A DNA stretch of 64,000 nt from Helichrysum umbraculigerum (taxonomy: Eukaryota; Streptophyta; Magnoliopsida; Asterales; Asteraceae): assembly GCA_949592205.1 (NCBI GenBank), contig CATIUR010000004.1, positions 8,063,001 to 8,127,000 on the forward strand, read 5' to 3'. The first letter of the stretch is position 1. Each line of letters opens with the position of its first letter. The position numbers were made by a program, and so were the translations under genes. The notes under the pieces are model-generated. The model worked only from the letters and a program-made list of their open reading frames with translations. It was not told the origin of the DNA and searched no databases. This document shows positions 20,501 through 31,384 of the stretch, in pieces.

Positions 20501-21464
20501 ACCAAAAAGTGTGCTTGAAGGATGGGATGTAGAGAAACTGGAAAGAGCATATGAAAAATATCAGAATGAGGAAAAGGAAGATTTTGAGAAAAGGATTCAG
20601 AAAGACAAATTCATTAAGAAAAAGTTGGCTGAGGATAGAAAGAAGATTGCAGAGCAAGTGAGAAGAGAGGAGAAAGACAAAATTGAAAAGAAAGAGCAAG
20701 AGGAAGCTGAAGCCAAAGAAAGAGAGTTAAAAAGGCTTTCTGATCAAAATATAAAGAGCAGATGGAATGGAGTTCTTGCTTCTGATAATGTAGTTCCTGA
20801 TTTAGAGAGAGATGCAGAAGAGTTGAAGAAATATATCAAAGAAGTGAAGGATTATAAAGAAAATATTCACATCAATCATGATAGATCTTCAAAGATAATT
20901 GAATGGAAAGGAATAAAATCAAAAGTTGCTGATGGTGATAAAGAACAGATCAAGATTGTTAGAGAGGATGGGAATGAGCAATTCTTGGTATCTGTTGCTG
21001 ATGTGCTTAAGAATGTGAATAGATTAGACATTCTAGATCTGTTTGAGCTAAACAGTCAAGGAGATAGGCAAGCTTCACTGGTGATTATGGAAAGAGAATT
21101 GGGAAGATGTCTGAATATGCTGTTTGAGCCTGAGCCATTCATCAATTTGTTCTTAAATTGTATTGATGCTGTGAATACATGGAGACATTTTGTTAGAGCT
21201 GGAGTTCATATGATTCTATTCAGAAGTGGAATGTCAATCTACATGCTTGATGAAAGAAGATATGTTCTGGGAACTCAGACTCTAAGAAATGTGCTTACAT
21301 TTCAACTGAGAACTACAGTGATTTCAGAAGGAGCATTTAATGCTTTATATATGGTACTCAATCAGTTCCATAAAAGAATGGAGTTGGAAAGAATAAGAGA
21401 GGAGGAGAGAAGGAGAAAACAGAATCAAACTCAGAAAGATGAAAAGAAAGATGAAGAAACTTGA
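17583..21464 (+). pseudogene. Copia third ORF (env position), about 1294 codons with two stops
   Basis: One frame runs from ATG 17583 to TGA 21462, broken only by TAA at 17874 and 18801. The N-terminal 250 residues form a compact region (NKEIADDYFHPIIDFL, then QWKFYIHTFLVCLS and MYPRFVQLLLNTQL). They resemble the extra ORF of Asteraceae copia elements that I recall being auto-annotated as longin-like; that is memory, not a search. Next come a Ser/Thr/Gln linker, a coiled coil (about 18870-19010), an acidic region, a Thr/Ser/Pro/Val-rich stalk (about residues 703-801), a Lys/Glu-rich coiled coil (about 820-1060) and a folded-looking C-terminus. I see no signal peptide or membrane segment, so I do not call it an envelope. 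It ends 35 bp before the 3' LTR. Function unknown. Confidence 0.75.
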
Positions 21465-21484
21465 TTCATTGCTGAGAATGATCA

Positions 21485-21499
21485 AGTTTAGGGGGAGAT
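21485..21499 (+). promoter_or_regulatory. Copia polypurine tract
   Basis: AGTTTAGGGGGAGAT directly before the 3' LTR, the usual second-strand priming site. Confidence 0.85.
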
Positions 21500-22016
21500 T
21501 GTTGAGACCTGAGTCACTGTCAGATCTGCTCAGAATACAAGTCTTGTGTCACTACTAGAAGAAGTTCAAGTTCACCACTGTTAGTTTAGTTTTAGTCTAA
21601 CAGTGCCACTGTTGAACGTGTAACTTGTATTGTGTATATACTCAACCTCTGTTAGTTATATACGAGTACTACCCCTGTTAGTTATATAGACAACCACTGT
21701 TGGTTAGATAAAGTTGGTTAGAGTTATATTAGGAGTAGATGAGTATTCCTAATATGTTTTGATTATGTAAAGGACTCTATATGTTATAAATAGAGATCCT
21801 GTAAAACCCTAGAAGATACAATTCATTCTAGTTCTTAGCTTCAAGGTTGTAAACCCTAACACAATTGTGTGTTCGTATTATTGATAATAATATTGAAGCT
21901 TTTGATTAGATATTATCTTTACAAGTTTGTTCTTCAAGTTATTAATAAATTATTCCGCGAGATTATTAATAATCAATCAAAGTAATACATACTAAGATCT
22001 CTAACTGGGATCATCA
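21500..22016 (+). repeat. Copia 3' LTR
   Basis: 517 bp; eight differences from the 5' LTR by eye, no indels. TATA box at 21785-21792. It is followed by the second TACTC copy. Confidence 0.96.
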
Positions 22017-22978
22017 TACTCCTTCGTCTGCTTTCTTTTCCCACTCCATCACCTCTTTCCTAAACTCCTCTATTTCCTTATCCAAATCCCCACATCTCTG
22101 TTTATTCCATTTTCTTAGGTCAATCTTTACATTTTTCAATCTATCACGGAATACACAGTCAGGGCGACACGATGATACCGGTCTCCTCCATGCTTCACCA
22201 ACAATTTCATCTACTCCATCCTCATTCCACCACACATCCAATTACCTAAACGGTTTTGGCCCGAAATCCCTCATAATCTCCTCCTTTAGCAAAAGCGGAC
22301 AATGACCCGATAATCTTCTCTCTAGCGCTACACATCCCACCCCTCCCCATAAGTCTTGGAACTCCTCTGTCTCTAAAAACCTGTCGAGCTTGCTGAATTT
22401 GACACCATCATCGCTGATACGAGTGTACCTCTTCCCACCAATCGGAACATCCACCCATTGATTTTCACTAATGAACTCATTAAACATCTCTGCCCCTTTT
22501 TGACTAAATTGTGTATTACATCTCTCATCCTTTTCACGCACTTCATTAAAATCCCCAAAAATACACCACACCGCATCCACCGAATTTAACAAACTATCCA
22601 ATCGTCTCCACAAATCTCGTCTTTGATTTTCTTGTCTCGGCCCATACACATTAACCCACCTAATCACCTTATCTTTTCCCACCCATTTACCCACAGCAGC
22701 CACGAAATTAACATCCTCAAACACTTGCGCGCTATACATAAAAAAATCCCCGTATCCCAAACCAAAAGCATGCCACCCGATCTCCCAATCGCGTCTACTT
22801 TAGCATAACCGAACACATCTGACCACCATAACCTAGCAACATTAGCATCATGCAATGATCTACATATCGTTTCTTGTAACCCAATAATACCCGGTCTGAA
22901 TTTAAAGCATAACTCTCTGACCCACCCCTGTTTATCAACCTCACACAAACTCCTACAATTTAAAGAAATCACATTCAT
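22017..22978 (-). pseudogene. LINE ORF2 start: endonuclease and linker to RT
   Basis: Minus strand. The ORF starts at ATG 22978 (MNVISLNCRSL) and has the APE-type endonuclease motifs in order: LNCRS, GLQET (catalytic Glu), VNVYGP, FGDFNEVR, SKLDRF and SGHCPLLL. The frame shifts near 22735-22760, inside the endonuclease, and an in-frame TAA lies at 22242-22244. The last motif is normally SDH; here the Asp is Gly, which removes a catalytic residue. After the stop, the linker (WWNEDGVDEIVGEAWRRPV) leads towards the RT half at 483-1206, on the other side of the copia element. Inactive. Confidence 0.9.
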
Positions 22979-23024
22979 AAAAACTAAATATAGCTATGAC
23001 CAACACAAAACAGCCCGGGAATCG

Positions 23025-23637
23025 CTACTGCCTATCAAGCCCGACAACCTTACCTTTACCATTCTTCTCGGTTTCTTTTACCCATCTAAAACCCACACTT
23101 TCGCCAAAACTCCTTACTTCATCCATATTATTAAGTTTCTTAATTTTAGAGGATAAAATTGTACCTTTACCATCGATTTTCTTCGATCCTGTCGATCCGC
23201 TGTTCCCGTTACTGTGAGAAACACAAGGTGCATCAACACACCTTTTTTTCATTTTACCCGATCTCGCCAACTCTTTAATTTTTCTCATGCTTATTTTTCC
23301 TTCCCACATCCCGCTTTTTTGCACCTCAGCTTTTTTTATTGAACCTGTGGATTCTGTCTGCCGTGATTTTTTCTTTCTATCTCGAATTGGTTCATTTAAT
23401 TTATCACCGAAACCATCTATATGCCTCTGTACCCGTGTACTTTCTTCCTCATGTGATGCTGCTTCGTTCACATCTGTGCTTGAAAATTGATCTGTTTCAT
23501 TTACTGACCTAACCTCATTTGCTTGGATTATTTCGTTGTTAATCGGCTTACCAAAAGTAAGTCCAACACAATCATCCAGCCCATGACCCACATTATCTCC
23601 ATCAATACCATTATCTCCATCATAATACCATGTAGTC
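23025..23637 (-). pseudogene. LINE ORF1 C-terminal remnant
   Basis: An open minus-strand frame from about 23635 ends in a stop at 23025, 47 bp before the ORF2 ATG, as expected for a LINE ORF1-ORF2 junction. The encoded piece is Lys/Ser/Gly-rich (RKKKSRQTES, SGKMKKR) and would bind nucleic acid. The N-terminal ORF1 domain and zinc knuckle are absent; the LINE stops at a perfect palindrome at 23619-23651. There is no ATG at the start of the open frame. Assignment rests on position and composition. Confidence 0.6.
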
Positions 23638-23651
23638 CATGGTATTATGAT
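23619..23651. repeat. Perfect 14-bp-stem palindrome at the LINE edge
   Basis: ATCATAATACCATG, loop TAGTC, CATGGTATTATGAT. It marks where LINE-like sequence gives way to unrelated AT-rich DNA. Confidence 0.85.
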
Positions 23652-26600
23652 CTATTTGGGCTTAGAAGATCTAATGGTATACTAAAGTTTCCTTTTACTT
23701 TTGTAGATTGCAGAAGGATATAAAGAAGCTACTTAATGTTGCTTAACTGCTATTTCATGATTGGTTATTTGGTCATTTTAGCAATAAAGTAGCAACCGTT
23801 AGTGTTAGTATGTGTTTGTAATTAAGCTTATAAGCGTTTTCATGTCAGAATGTATTGTTAGATGATGTTTCGTTTACAATTTGTTATATGATATATACAT
23901 GGGTTTTGCCTACATCTGGCACTTCATTGAAACTTTTTATCTTACAAACTGCATCCAACCCATAAACAAAATAGAAACTCAGTATGAATGTCCCGATTGC
24001 TTACGCACCAGGGTTATAAAATAGTTATATCTTGCGTTATACCTATGAAATGGGCAATGCGATTAAGGGTGGCGTTATATCTTGCAGAGGCTCCATCGGT
24101 ATTTGGATCTAATCATTTCCCAAGAAGAAAAAATCATGTTTCGTTATTTTGAATTTTACTGTACACGTTTCTAAGTATTCTCTAATTGTTTACGCATACC
24201 TCTTTTGCTTAATATCTTTGCCCACATGCCACTTGCAACCAGCATGGTTGATCTCCTGCAAGACAAAACACAATTAAGAAAGGGTTCAAAAACGTGATCA
24301 GTGCAGGTAAACAAAATAGTTAAACATTATAAATGATATACCAATACACATATAATGAAAAATGCATATAATGCCAGTATAGGAATGCATATTGGTGTGA
24401 ACCACTAATTTAAGTTTCAATCATTCATTGCTAATAGAACGTAAGTTTCATCATTTGGATGATTAATCAGGCAATTGATTAAAAACTAAGAAAAACTAAG
24501 AGTGATATTTTTCCAGTTATTCACGAGACTTAATGTTTTACATTTATGTCAAATTTTAATTTGTGAAATACACCTCTCATAGTCAGATATCAGTATCTAA
24601 CTTCGACTACTATGTAATTAATCGATCTTGAGGACCCTACTCTTGATCTACTTACGGAATTTGTAATGAAGCTAGTCCCAAACACCTAAATAAATAGAAC
24701 GAATTAAATAACAATTGGGCTTATCGTGTAAGTGACACGTCCATTGCAAATCATGAATGTTATGTATTTTTTCATCAATAGTAATCATTAATGTTCTTGA
24801 TCTTTTCATTGTGAGGGAAAATCTGCATTTCTGTACATAATGAGAATCCTGCAAAATTTAAAAATAATATAACAAAACAAAATAAAGCAGTCAAAAATTA
24901 TACTAAGAAGATGATAGCCAAGATAGAGATAAATTTATAATTGGGAAAAACTACATCCTATTTGACTCGATGGTAGAGGAGTTGCACAAAAACCAGCAGC
25001 TGCTCATTGTACAAATTAATTTCCAAGTAATAGTTTTCATATATTTCATTATATTTTCTTTCACCCACTCTGTAATGAGAGTAAATTCATTATTAAAGTA
25101 AATTCATTATTCTCTCATTTGAAACTTAGAATTGATATGAAACTTCACTTGAGATTTAGCTTGTGCATAGGACCATCCACAAGATCTGTAGCCTTAATTC
25201 CCAAAATAACTAATTGCTAACAAAAATATAATCCAAAAAAAATTTTCAATATCTGCATACAGTTTGGTGATTGTATCACACAATCAACAATCTCTTATTA
25301 CCTGCTAACTTTGAGGAAAATTTATGAGGCAATAAATCAACAAAGTAAAAGTAATACACGCAAAGTCGTAAACCCATTGTTCACCTATAAATCACGAACT
25401 AAGCAAAACATTAGTCCAATGCCCATGATTGTAATTGCAAAGAGAGCACAACAACTTGAGCTGGGTCAGGTTGTAGACTAAATAGGGTTATGACTATAAG
25501 GCACCATGTAATATGAAAGTAACAACCTTTAAGACCGTAACATACTCAAAAAATCCCAACTATAAAGAGTAACTTTTTAAGCTTTAATATTGTCCTTCTT
25601 TTAAAGAAGGAAATGATTCAAACGGGTCAAAAGCTACTTAAGTGTAATTTCCAAAAATTGAGATCGATAAAAGAAGGAAACAAACTACTCAGTTAAACAA
25701 ATGAAAGATAGCATATATTTGCAAATGGAACTGAAAGCGAAAAGTTCTATATACCCTTTCCACATGTTCAAAGCTAGCTACTTTAAAGTGCAGCACACCA
25801 AAAAAATTGGAGGTTGATACAAATTGTGTGCTTTCTCATGTATTGCTCATGTATACTTGTTGAATTGACCTACACCTGCAGTTTTCTCATGTAATTTGTA
25901 ATTTAATCTTCGAATCATAACCTGCCATATCAGTTCAAGAAATATTAACAATAAAACACAAACTTAGTAAAGATTCTAGCAAAATGTGAAGGCAACACTA
26001 CAACAGGGAAAATGAAGTTTACAACTCCCCATTGGCACATGTCATTATAACCGAAATCTGATGTATTGAAGAAAGATTCAAACTTGAGGTTGCACCAGTC
26101 CTTGTGTTACTGCATAACATGCACCCTTGTCTATCCCATAATAGAGAACATGGCAAGATGCTTACAACAATAAAATTGTTTAAAAAAAGTTGTAAAATAT
26201 ACTAAACTTTAATAGTTAGATAAAGTTTCTTATCTTGCAAATGTTAAACAAACAGTGATACTTGAATTTTTGTGAAAAATTCAAAGAAATCCAAAAAATA
26301 AAATCAACCTTTGTACAATAACACCAACATGCTATCAATAGTAGCTTGCAATGTTTGTTGGTCAATTGTATAACTGGATTCATGTAGAGTGCTACCCATT
26401 AAAAAGAGATCAACTTATTCGAGTCAACATTAAGAATCCTCTATATTCCGTGATATATAATTATGATTGAAAAAAAAAAAATTTAAAAGAGAAATCTACT
26501 CATTAGCAAACGTAAATAGAATGCAAACACATATAGTCTATTTCATCAAATATCTAGTACTACGTAGTATATAAGCAAAAAAGCACCAAACCTTGTCTTC

Positions 26601-27063
26601 CAAAAACGAAGCTGAAGGCAGTACTTATAGCATCTCTTATAGCATCTGCAGGCAAAACTCGCACGAAGACCAAAACCAAAATATTTCGTTAAATCGGCCC
26701 TTAAAACACGATCAAATCATAAATAGAACAAAACCCATTATCTATAAAAAAAAATAAAAAATAATTAAGAAAGGTACGTGTTGATAGAAAAGATGAAAAA
26801 ACATTACAAAACATAACTTAAATCGACGAAAACGTAAACGACTTAATTGATCTAGATTGAGAATTGACGTCACAAAAATTGAAACAATATTTGTTGAATT
26901 GAAAGATGATGAGCGAAGAAGCGGAAGAGAAATCTAAATCGGAGGAAAAAATCATGATCGTGTTCATTCTTCTCCAGCCGTATTTTTTTCTTTTCGTTTT
27001 CTTTTTTATAATGGCCGACTTTCATTGTTATTATATAATTAAAGTCAATATTTTTATTAAAAA
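23652..27063. other. AT-rich low-copy region, possible minus-strand split exons
   Basis: No long ORF. A few minus-strand stretches look like small exons. One near 24190-24260 has an acceptor CTTGCAG, then GAG-ATC-AAC-CAT..., then donor GTATGC. Another near 24800-24850 starts after TTTGCAG. I could not join them into a gene and see no recognisable domain. Otherwise nothing beyond A/T runs. Confidence 0.3.
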
Positions 27064-27071
27064 CTTCAAGC

Positions 27072-27749
27072 TAGGGATGGCAATGGATTGGATATGGATC
27101 GGGTGGAGCTATATCCATATCCATATCCATTTATTTCTCTTCATCCATATCCATATCCATATCCATATCCACTAAATTTACAAATCATCCGTCCACATCC
27201 ATATCGGCTGGATGTAACGGGTTTATGGATATCCATTGGATATCAAATAAATTGTTAAACATCGTGATATTCTTGACACAAATTGTTACAAATACATATA
27301 ATATATAGTTTTTACAAAACTCAAAACACTTATTTGTTGTTTGTTGGTTTGATAGGCACACTTTGATGGTTGGTTTGTGACTTCCAATTGTATAGTGGAA
27401 TCAAAAATTACATGTACGGTGTTTTATTTGGATATGGATGTAGGAATTTCGATTTATTGAAATTATACGATGAAAATGACGAGTGAAAAATAAATATTTG
27501 TTATAAATTTTGATGTATAAGAATGATACGCTTAAATATATAGAGTTAATATGTTTATAGTGTATGTATATGTATATGCATATATGGATTTCGGGTGTAA
27601 TGGGTGAATCCGTGGATGATAAATTATCATCCACATCCGATCCACTAATCATCCATATCCGGTATACATCCATTTAGATTATCCATATCCATTTTAAATG
27701 GATGGATCGGATGGATGTGCACCGGGTTGGATGTCGATTGCCATCCCTA
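27072..27749. mobile_element. hAT-type MITE with CCATAT subterminal repeats
   Basis: 678 bp. The terminal inverted repeats start TAGGGATGGCAAT and end ATTGCCATCCCTA, and perfect 8-bp target duplications CTTCAAGC lie at 27064-27071 and 27750-27757. TIR sequence and TSD length are those of the hAT superfamily. Both ends carry many GGATAT/ATATCC hexamers, including a near-tandem CCATAT run at 27106-27170; such subterminal repeats bind transposase in hAT elements. No transposase, so non-autonomous. Confidence 0.92.
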
Positions 27750-28026
27750 CTTCAAGCATATCTTGTAACGATTTTGTTGTCGTTGCTGGCTTCCATGTTT
27801 TACCTTTATTTATTTCGCTTATAAATAATAAATTATTATTATTATTATTAATTATTATTATTTTAATATATTTATTTTTAAGGGAGTTAAGTGTAATTAT
27901 GAGTATTTCAAAGAAAGAAACTTAAATTAAATTCGGTAGGTGTTTTGGAAGATATATAAAGGGAAAGTGAGATCCAAAATTCACCTAAAGTTGCCGCCGC
28001 TTCCGATTGGGGTTCTGTTGAGCATC

Positions 28027-30240
28027 ATGCCTCGCTTAAGGTATGTGTAAGTTCCGTTACTATTAGCTGAGATTGTTTGTGAGTATGCGTTGTTTGTTTT
28101 TTTTTTTTTTTTTTTTTTTTTCTTATTTTATTTTGTTAACAGATCATCAGCAGCAGGAGGCTCTAATCAGCATGTAAGAATATTGGTTAACTTTTCCTTA
28201 CTCTTATCCTTGTATAGAGTCAGATTTGGGCTAGGGTTTGATTTTTTAAGCTTAATTGATATATCAACATGTCTAAGGCTAATTACCAAGTATACATACA
28301 TAGTTTAACTTTAATTTGTTTAGGTTAAACTAAATAGCTATTTGTTTCTATTCAGGAAAAACCATATACTAGACTCCAAAGTCGCAAGCGCCAGCTTGAG
28401 CCCGAGCCGGAGGGTAGTAGCCGTCTTGAAGTTCCAGAGCCGTTTTATAATTACATTCAGGAGACACTTTGTGTTTACCACAAAAACCCAAATGACCCGG
28501 CTTTGGATCATCGTGTGAAAGTGATTAAGAGAAGTGCTACTTTCTACAAAGATTTGAATGAGTTGCCTTCTAACTGGGAATTGTATGTTATGTTCCATAT
28601 TCAGTTATTCACATTCAAACTTTATACCTATCCTTAAGGAATCAAAAGCTTAATTTCAAATTGATTTCTTTCATATTAAACTTTATTTCCTCTTGTACAC
28701 GTACATAATAATATTACCATTTTTTTGCAGCGACTTCAAGACGGCCGCAAATCTGGTACCAGAACCAGAACAGGAAGACCCTTTGCCCCCCAAAGAGATA
28801 CCTCGTACGCATTTCCTTTCTTTTCTTTTCTTTTGGTCATTTTCTTATTAGTCTGCTAAATTAAACAACAAGAAGTCAGATGGTCTACAAGGAAAGGAAA
28901 GTAACTTCTATTGACATACAAATCTGAATATATTTCTCCATTACATAGTATTATGTTTTATGCACTCTAATGTATAATCACAATGTTGCTAGGTCCTCCA
29001 TGTATTATTGTTAGTTTGATCAACTTTATTTTTTGTATGTTCTATCAATTAAAGATGCAAGTATCCTCTTTTGTGTTGTGTTGTGTTGTGTGAACCCATG
29101 GATGCTAACTTGGTAACTTTTCTCTTTCAGAGGTTTCCAAATTACTCAGTCCCATTCCCCTTTCCAATAGAGAGGATAAGAAAACCTGGAAACGTTTCCA
29201 AGAGCTCCATTATGTATGAGATATATTCATCCCTCTTTTTCTCTTCATCTATATAATCATATACATGTTTGTTTACATACATATTTCATGCTTGTGGCAG
29301 AAATTGCGTGATTCATATTCATGTTCCAATCTAAGTCTTCCGGAGCTTGAGAATGATAATGCCATGTGTAGCTCCCTTTGCAAGTTTGTTGTTGGCACCT
29401 TCAACACTATTTATTGGAAGGTATGGTAACACTTTCTCCCTCCTGCTCTGCTTTCTACTTTGGAGACTGTTTAGTTAACGGGTTTTACTTGCATGTAAAC
29501 AAATTATATGTTGTTAGTATGTTAACGAGGACATCGACAACGCCGTCACTGAAGCTGAAGTCATGAAGTGCGAGTACCAAGGAGTAGCGAAAGATGCGTA
29601 TTACTTCTACATGTCCATAACTGCTCATGAACAAGGAAAATCTGGAGTCTATAAGGCTGTAGTCCAATGTAATCTTGGTGATGGTGCAAGAACCCTTTGC
29701 ATGTTTTCTTTCAGGAAGTTGGAACTTCCAACTGGTATGTGTATACCTGGTCCAGGCCATCACTTTCTTACAGGATAACACCTTTTTACTTGTGGTTTTT
29801 ACTCTTGTAATGTTGAAACACTTATTGTGTTGTGAAAATGGATGGGTTTTTGTCAAAGATTTTATCTAGAACGGCCAAGAGGGTCTTAAGTACACTTGAA
29901 ACGCTAACAGATTGAAGATTGAACAATGCATGCAACCATTTTATTATACAAAAAGCAAGTTGTATCCTTATTATAACAGAAAGTGTTTGTGGGGAATCCA
30001 AAAACCATTAGAAGGTGCATCTGCCACCTCTAATTATACCCATAAAGTAATTAGCATTTTATGGTTTATATAAGCTCCATTAATTACAATTTTATTCCAT
30101 TTTGGTGTCCTGTTCCTTGATGCCTTATCTTGCATGCAGGTGAGACTCCAACCAGTAAATCCAAGTATGTGGAAGGTTGGTCTTCCATCTATCTCTCTAC
30201 ATTTTCTTTTCTCTACAGACAATATCATGCGTGTGTGTAG
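28027..30240 (+). CDS. Host gene, eight coding exons, 288-aa protein of uncertain family
   Basis: Proposed coding exons: 28027-28040, 28143-28173, 28356-28582, 28731-28804, 29131-29213, 29301-29420, 29518-29734, 30140-30240. All introns are GT-AG and the phases fit, giving 867 nt with stop. The start is ATG at 28027 (MPRLR). The N-terminus is basic and disordered (RLQSRKRQLEPEPEG). The best-conserved-looking part is exon 7: MKCEYQGVAKDAYYFYMSIT, then GVYKAVVQCNLGDG and LCMFSFRKL. This hydrophobic-strand pattern with Tyr-Tyr-Phe-Tyr recalls the cystatin/monellin-like plant family (UPF0725/DUF626 type), but I am not sure. The final exon reads through a weak possible donor, so the 3' end is least certain. 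It has no frame damage, unlike everything around it. Confidence 0.7.
28099..28121 (+). repeat. Poly-T tract in intron 1
   Basis: An uninterrupted T run of more than 20 bases in the first intron of the gene at 28027, 20-40 bp before the acceptor. Confidence 0.8.
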
Positions 30241-31384
30241 GTTGAAATTGAAATACCACTTTCTAAGGGTTTAATTTCTGTTGTCCTTATTGAACCCTTA
30301 GACTTTGTTCCAGAGTTTTTAGTGGGGAGAAAAGAAATGAAAGTGGACTAAAAAGATATGAAAGAAAAGAAGTGGAGGGATTGGGTTTTTAATTTTGGTG
30401 TTCCTGAGTTTATAAGAAAAGAAAAAGAAAGTATTAGTTTTTGTGTTCCATAGACGTGGCCCATCCAAATCAGCTCAATGTGGGAGGAAATGTAGGAAAG
30501 AAAAAAGGGATAAAATTCCCTCTCCAATTCATTTATTTTCTCTCTTAAGTAAACTCTTATTATTATTTTCTCTCTTTAGTAAACTGTGGAACACCTTATT
30601 TTCTTTATAATCTTTCCAACTCTTTTCAAACTGGTTACTTATGTGACGCATTTTGTCCTCAAGTTTGGTTTAACCATCATAGACTTTGTCCATATCAACT
30701 AGCTGATTTGGGTGCTCATAAAGTTTAAGATTAAAATTACATGTTTTAACCAGCCCGTCGTCTCCGCCCATCTGATACTGTGTGTTTTAAATGTATCTGT
30801 AGATGTAGATGATGGTTGGTGTGATTCTAGAGACTTTTATATGGCTACCGGGATAACACGTAGTAGTTGGAGGACCAAGGGTTTTGACTTTTATAACCCG
30901 TACAGCTTATGGCGGAGTGTGAAGTGGTGTTATGGTCGAAAACCTGTTGAAGTGTAAGTCTAGTCTGATGGTAGGTTTGTTTGCTGAAATCTAAAACTAA
31001 CAAGTCATACCACGGAGATAGCATCTCTCTTTTTTGAATGTCTTGAACCAGGGTTAAACTATAATGTGTTGAACAACACCCTAATATGTTATGGTTTAGC
31101 TAAAACGGTTATGATGTTTTCTATATGTAGTGTCATACAGTTCTGACACAAACGTTATAATTAGGTATTTTGTGGTACTGTACAGGAAGCTTAAGCTTCA
31201 TGGTCACCCATGATTGTTAGTTTAACATTTTACTTTCCCTTTCAAGATATCACAACCCATCTCTTGATAATAATTTGTTTCCATTACTCATCTAAAGGAT
31301 TTGAAGTATTAATCTTAACAACCCTTATAAGGTATGCTATTAAGGCAATATGGACTATGAGTAAATGACGCAGACTTTTATGTT
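30241..31384. other. Gap without a convincing gene
   Basis: The 3' flank of the host gene. One plus-strand ORF at 30712-30957 (81 codons, Trp/Tyr-rich, ending GRKPVEV) could be an exon because GTAAG overlaps its stop, but I find no partner exons and no family. Confidence 0.3.

Larger units (their letters stand above)
1207..22016 (+). mobile_element. Ty1/copia LTR retrotransposon, 20.8 kb, interrupted
   Basis: It has matched 517-bp LTRs (1207-1723 and 21500-22016) starting TGTTGAG and ending ATCATCA, perfect 5-bp target duplications TACTC at 1202-1206 and 22017-22021, a tRNA-Met-type PBS and a polypurine tract. Gene order is gag, protease, integrase, RT, RNase H, as in Ty1/copia, followed by an extra long ORF. 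Without the inserted TR-GAG element it is about 11.6 kb, large for copia. I count 8 differences between the LTRs (about 1.5%), so the insertion is fairly recent although the coding region is already broken. Confidence 0.97.

Noticed and set aside
17583..21464. Envelope gene
   Set aside because: Position fits, but I see no signal peptide, no membrane segment and no glycoprotein-like cysteine pattern.
26906..27175. 89-codon plus-strand ORF
   Set aside because: Its second half is the CCATAT repeat of the hAT MITE (HIHIHIH), so it is a by-product of the repeat.
30712..30957. 81-codon ORF as a gene
   Set aside because: Possible exon, but no partner exons, no family and the nearest gene ends before it.
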